7,608 nucleotides of DNA, taken from contig JAEYOT010000157.1 of the NCBI GenBank assembly GCA_023411445.1, positions 1 through 7,608 of the forward strand. Reading direction: 5' to 3'. Of the stretch, positions 5,985 to 7,608 are shown piece after piece. The position numbers and the translations under genes are program-made. This stretch comes from Pseudomonadota bacterium (GTDB taxonomy: Bacteria > Myxococcota_A > Polyangia > Polyangiales > Polyangiaceae). Numbering within the stretch: position 1 is the stretch's first letter; each line of letters opens with the position of its first letter. Under the pieces are notes generated by a model. The model saw only the letters and a program-made list of their open reading frames with translations. It had not been told where the DNA came from and searched no databases.

Positions 5985-7495
5985 AGTGGCGTACTTCTCG
6001 CAGGCACGTCTTGCGCGCGGCTGGGGTCGCTCTCGCACTACCCTGGATGGAATCCTTGAATGCGCCGCTCGGGCATGCCGCGGACGCGGCGGCTCCGAAA
6101 CGGTTCCTCCCCGTCTACTTCCCGAACGGAGCGTCGGTGTTGTGGTGGAAAACGACGGGCAGCGGCGCTGGCGACGCCTGGAAGCTGTCTCCCTTGCTCG
6201 CTCCGTTCGAGCCGTTCAAGAAGAAGATGCAATTGATCCGCCAGCTCGGCAATTTCAGCTGGCGTAGTGACTTGGTGACGATGAGCCCGGCATGGAACAC
6301 GTACCGCGAGCGCAATGACTTTTGCGGCGTGTGCAAGATGCCTGCGGGGGCGTTCATTGCACCGTCGCATTCGCGCGACCCGTCCGCGCTGCTCAACTGC
6401 ATCGACGGCGACGACTACCGCAAGAGCAAAGGTCAAAATCCAGCCACGAGCCCGGCGAATGGCGAAACCGTCGATCAGCTGATCGCCCGCAGTGTGCCGC
6501 AGGTGACGCCACTTGCGAGCATGCAGCTCGGGCTGCTGGACGGCATCGGAGGTCTCGACGAGCGTCACAGCGCGATGTCGCGCAACATGTCGTGGAGCAA
6601 AGAAGGCACTCCCCTCGGCAAAGATCTCGATCCCAAGCGCATCTTCGACAAGCTCGTGGCCAACGGCGCGGGCGCCGGCATGGCCACTCCCGAAGCGGAG
6701 GCCGAGGCGGAGCGGCGGCGCGCCTTGGATGCCAGCGCCCTGGACGGCCTCATCGACGAGGCCACCAGCCTGCAGCAACGCCTGGGCAAGAGCGATCGCG
6801 AACGATTGGATCAGTACTTGACGGGCGTGCGCGAGCTGGAGGTCAAAGTGAAGAACGTGCCTTCGGGCACGACGGGTGGCGCGTCCTCGTGCACACCCAT
6901 CACGCTGCCGGCGGACATGAAGGCGAACGACACTCGCGCCCAGGTCATGAATGACCTCATCGTCATGGCGCTCGAATGCGATATCACGCGCGTCGTGACC
7001 TACATGCTCGACAATAGTCGCTCGGACTTGGTCTACTCGTGGGTACCGAGGCGCGACTGGGAAAAAGACGGTGCGATGCTGGGCGGCACCTGCACCGCGT
7101 ACCACGAGTCGCAGCACCACACGGGCATCAGCCCCGATTTTGCATCCATCACTCGCTGGCACATCGAAGTGATGGCCGACCTGCTGAAGAAGATGGACGC
7201 CGTTCAGGATGTCGACGGCCGCAGCCTGCTCGACAATAGCTTGGTCATGTTCACCAGCGACATGCATCACGGCGACCACGCTTCGTTCGATTTGCCGATG
7301 GCACTCTTCGGCAGCGGAGGCGGCACGTTCCGTCAAGATCAACTGGTGTCCTTGCCCGAAACCATCGAGGACATGCGTCAGCTGCGCGACTTGTACTTCA
7401 CGGTGCTAAACAGCTACTTTGGCCTGGGAGTCCAGAGCTTCGGGTCGGATCTGCGCGGCTTGCCGAACCGAGTCATGAGCGAGCTCTTGGTATGA
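5981..7495 (+). CDS. DUF1552 (HXXSHH family) protein with Tat signal
   Basis: An exported protein of PF07586; its function is unestablished, and the gene is typically paired with a DUF1592 gene as here. Of 504 residues, the N-terminus has a Tat motif (S6-R7-R8-H-V-L-R) before a hydrophobic stretch, with likely cleavage after about residue 34. Family landmarks are PNGASVLWW (48-56), the charged helix about 237-292 (RRRALDASALDGLIDEATSL, then RERLDQYLTGVRELE), ALECDITRVVTYML (330-343), H375-E-S-Q-H379-H380 at the HXXSHH position, and DNSLVMFTSDMHHGDH with DLPMALFGSGGG near the C-terminus. The naming motif has Gln where Ser is expected. The 95-165 region, where I expect a HARxxxFLTG-like segment, instead contains C115-G-V-C118 and C140. 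Length is close to family norm. ATGA overlaps link it to both neighbours, so it is likely made in step with the haem c lipoprotein and may act with it in the envelope. Confidence 0.93.
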   Translation: MKWRTSRRHVLRAAGVALALPWMESLNAPLGHAADAAAPKRFLPVYFPNGASVLWWKTTGSGAGDAWKLSPLLAPFEPFKKKMQLIRQLGNFSWRSDLVTMSPAWNTYRERNDFCGVCKMPAGAFIAPSHSRDPSALLNCIDGDDYRKSKGQNPATSPANGETVDQLIARSVPQVTPLASMQLGLLDGIGGLDERHSAMSRNMSWSKEGTPLGKDLDPKRIFDKLVANGAGAGMATPEAEAEAERRRALDASALDGLIDEATSLQQRLGKSDRERLDQYLTGVRELEVKVKNVPSGTTGGASSCTPITLPADMKANDTRAQVMNDLIVMALECDITRVVTYMLDNSRSDLVYSWVPRRDWEKDGAMLGGTCTAYHESQHHTGISPDFASITRWHIEVMADLLKKMDAVQDVDGRSLLDNSLVMFTSDMHHGDHASFDLPMALFGSGGGTFRQDQLVSLPETIEDMRQLRDLYFTVLNSYFGLGVQSFGSDLRGLPNRVMSELLV

Positions 7496-7608
7496 GCTCA
7501 CCATCGGTCGGGCTCGTTCAGGCCCGCACGTCGCTGTTCGCAGCGCTAGGCTGGTTTTCGGTCATCGTTGGCTGTGCTGGCAACGACACGGATCAGGGCG
7601 GGCAAACG
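7492..7608 (+). CDS. Lipoprotein, 5' part only (cut by window end)
   Basis: An open frame of 39 codons starts at an ATG overlapping the DUF1552 stop (ATGA) and continues past the window edge. Residues 1-27 form a lipoprotein signal peptide: a short polar start with Arg12, a hydrophobic core about 14-26 (LFAALGWFSVIV) and the lipobox VIVG-C28. After the cysteine the sequence turns to AGNDTDQGGQT, like the beginning of the polar Gly-rich linkers in the two lipoproteins upstream. The ribosome binding site is weak, consistent with coupling to the upstream gene. The product is probably the third member of the operon; what follows the signal peptide cannot be seen, so no function is assigned. Confidence 0.75.
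   Translation, partial: MSSPSVGLVQARTSLFAALGWFSVIVGCAGNDTDQGGQT

Noticed and set aside
6038..7342. Antisense open frame of 434 codons opposite the DUF1552 gene
   Set aside because: The + strand frame has clear family motifs over its whole length. The minus frame has no recognisable domain and is the usual by-product of strong G/C third-position bias.

Overview
The window comes from a high-GC genome and every gene in it reads on the + strand. The best fit is a member of the Myxococcota, in the Polyangiales (Sorangium/Labilithrix-like) neighbourhood. This rests on the combination of a DUF1592/DUF1552 gene pair, cysteine-rich lipoproteins with long Gly/Ser/Thr/Ala linkers, and strong GC codon bias that leaves long empty antisense frames. 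The assignment is by gene style, not by a marker gene.

Left part (1-2930): a complete quinol-dependent nitric oxide reductase (74-2317) has all the haem and FeB ligands expected for the family. It is followed, after a 198-bp gap holding one near-perfect inverted repeat, by a small single-domain cupin protein (2516-2878). Together they look like a nitric oxide detoxification or respiration locus with a small accessory protein. No regulator gene or clear NO/anaerobiosis operator is visible in the 73 bases upstream.

Middle (2931-4259): a cysteine-rich, Gly-linker surface lipoprotein of unknown function (2931-3977) has a problematic 5' end. The only start in its own frame is a TTG with poor spacing, while an ATG with good ribosome-binding-site spacing and a signal-peptide-like basic start lies in another frame, so a frameshift near the start is possible. 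A 282-bp gap follows, with two stem-loops just after the stop, a cluster of short palindromes and short direct repeats. No gene is supported there.

Right part (4260-7608): an apparent operon with ATGA stop/start overlaps at both junctions. It contains a DUF1592-family lipoprotein with PSD3-PSD5-PSD4-PSCyt3-PSD2 architecture and one CxxCH haem c motif (4260-5984), a Tat-exported DUF1552 (HXXSHH) protein (5981-7495), and the first 39 codons of a further lipoprotein that runs off the window (7492-7608). The function of this family pair is not established. The visible signals suggest an envelope-located module combining a haem c lipoprotein, a Tat-exported partner and a small lipoprotein. This unit, with a divergent DUF1552 member, is the most interesting candidate for an undescribed system here, but that is inference from layout and motifs only.
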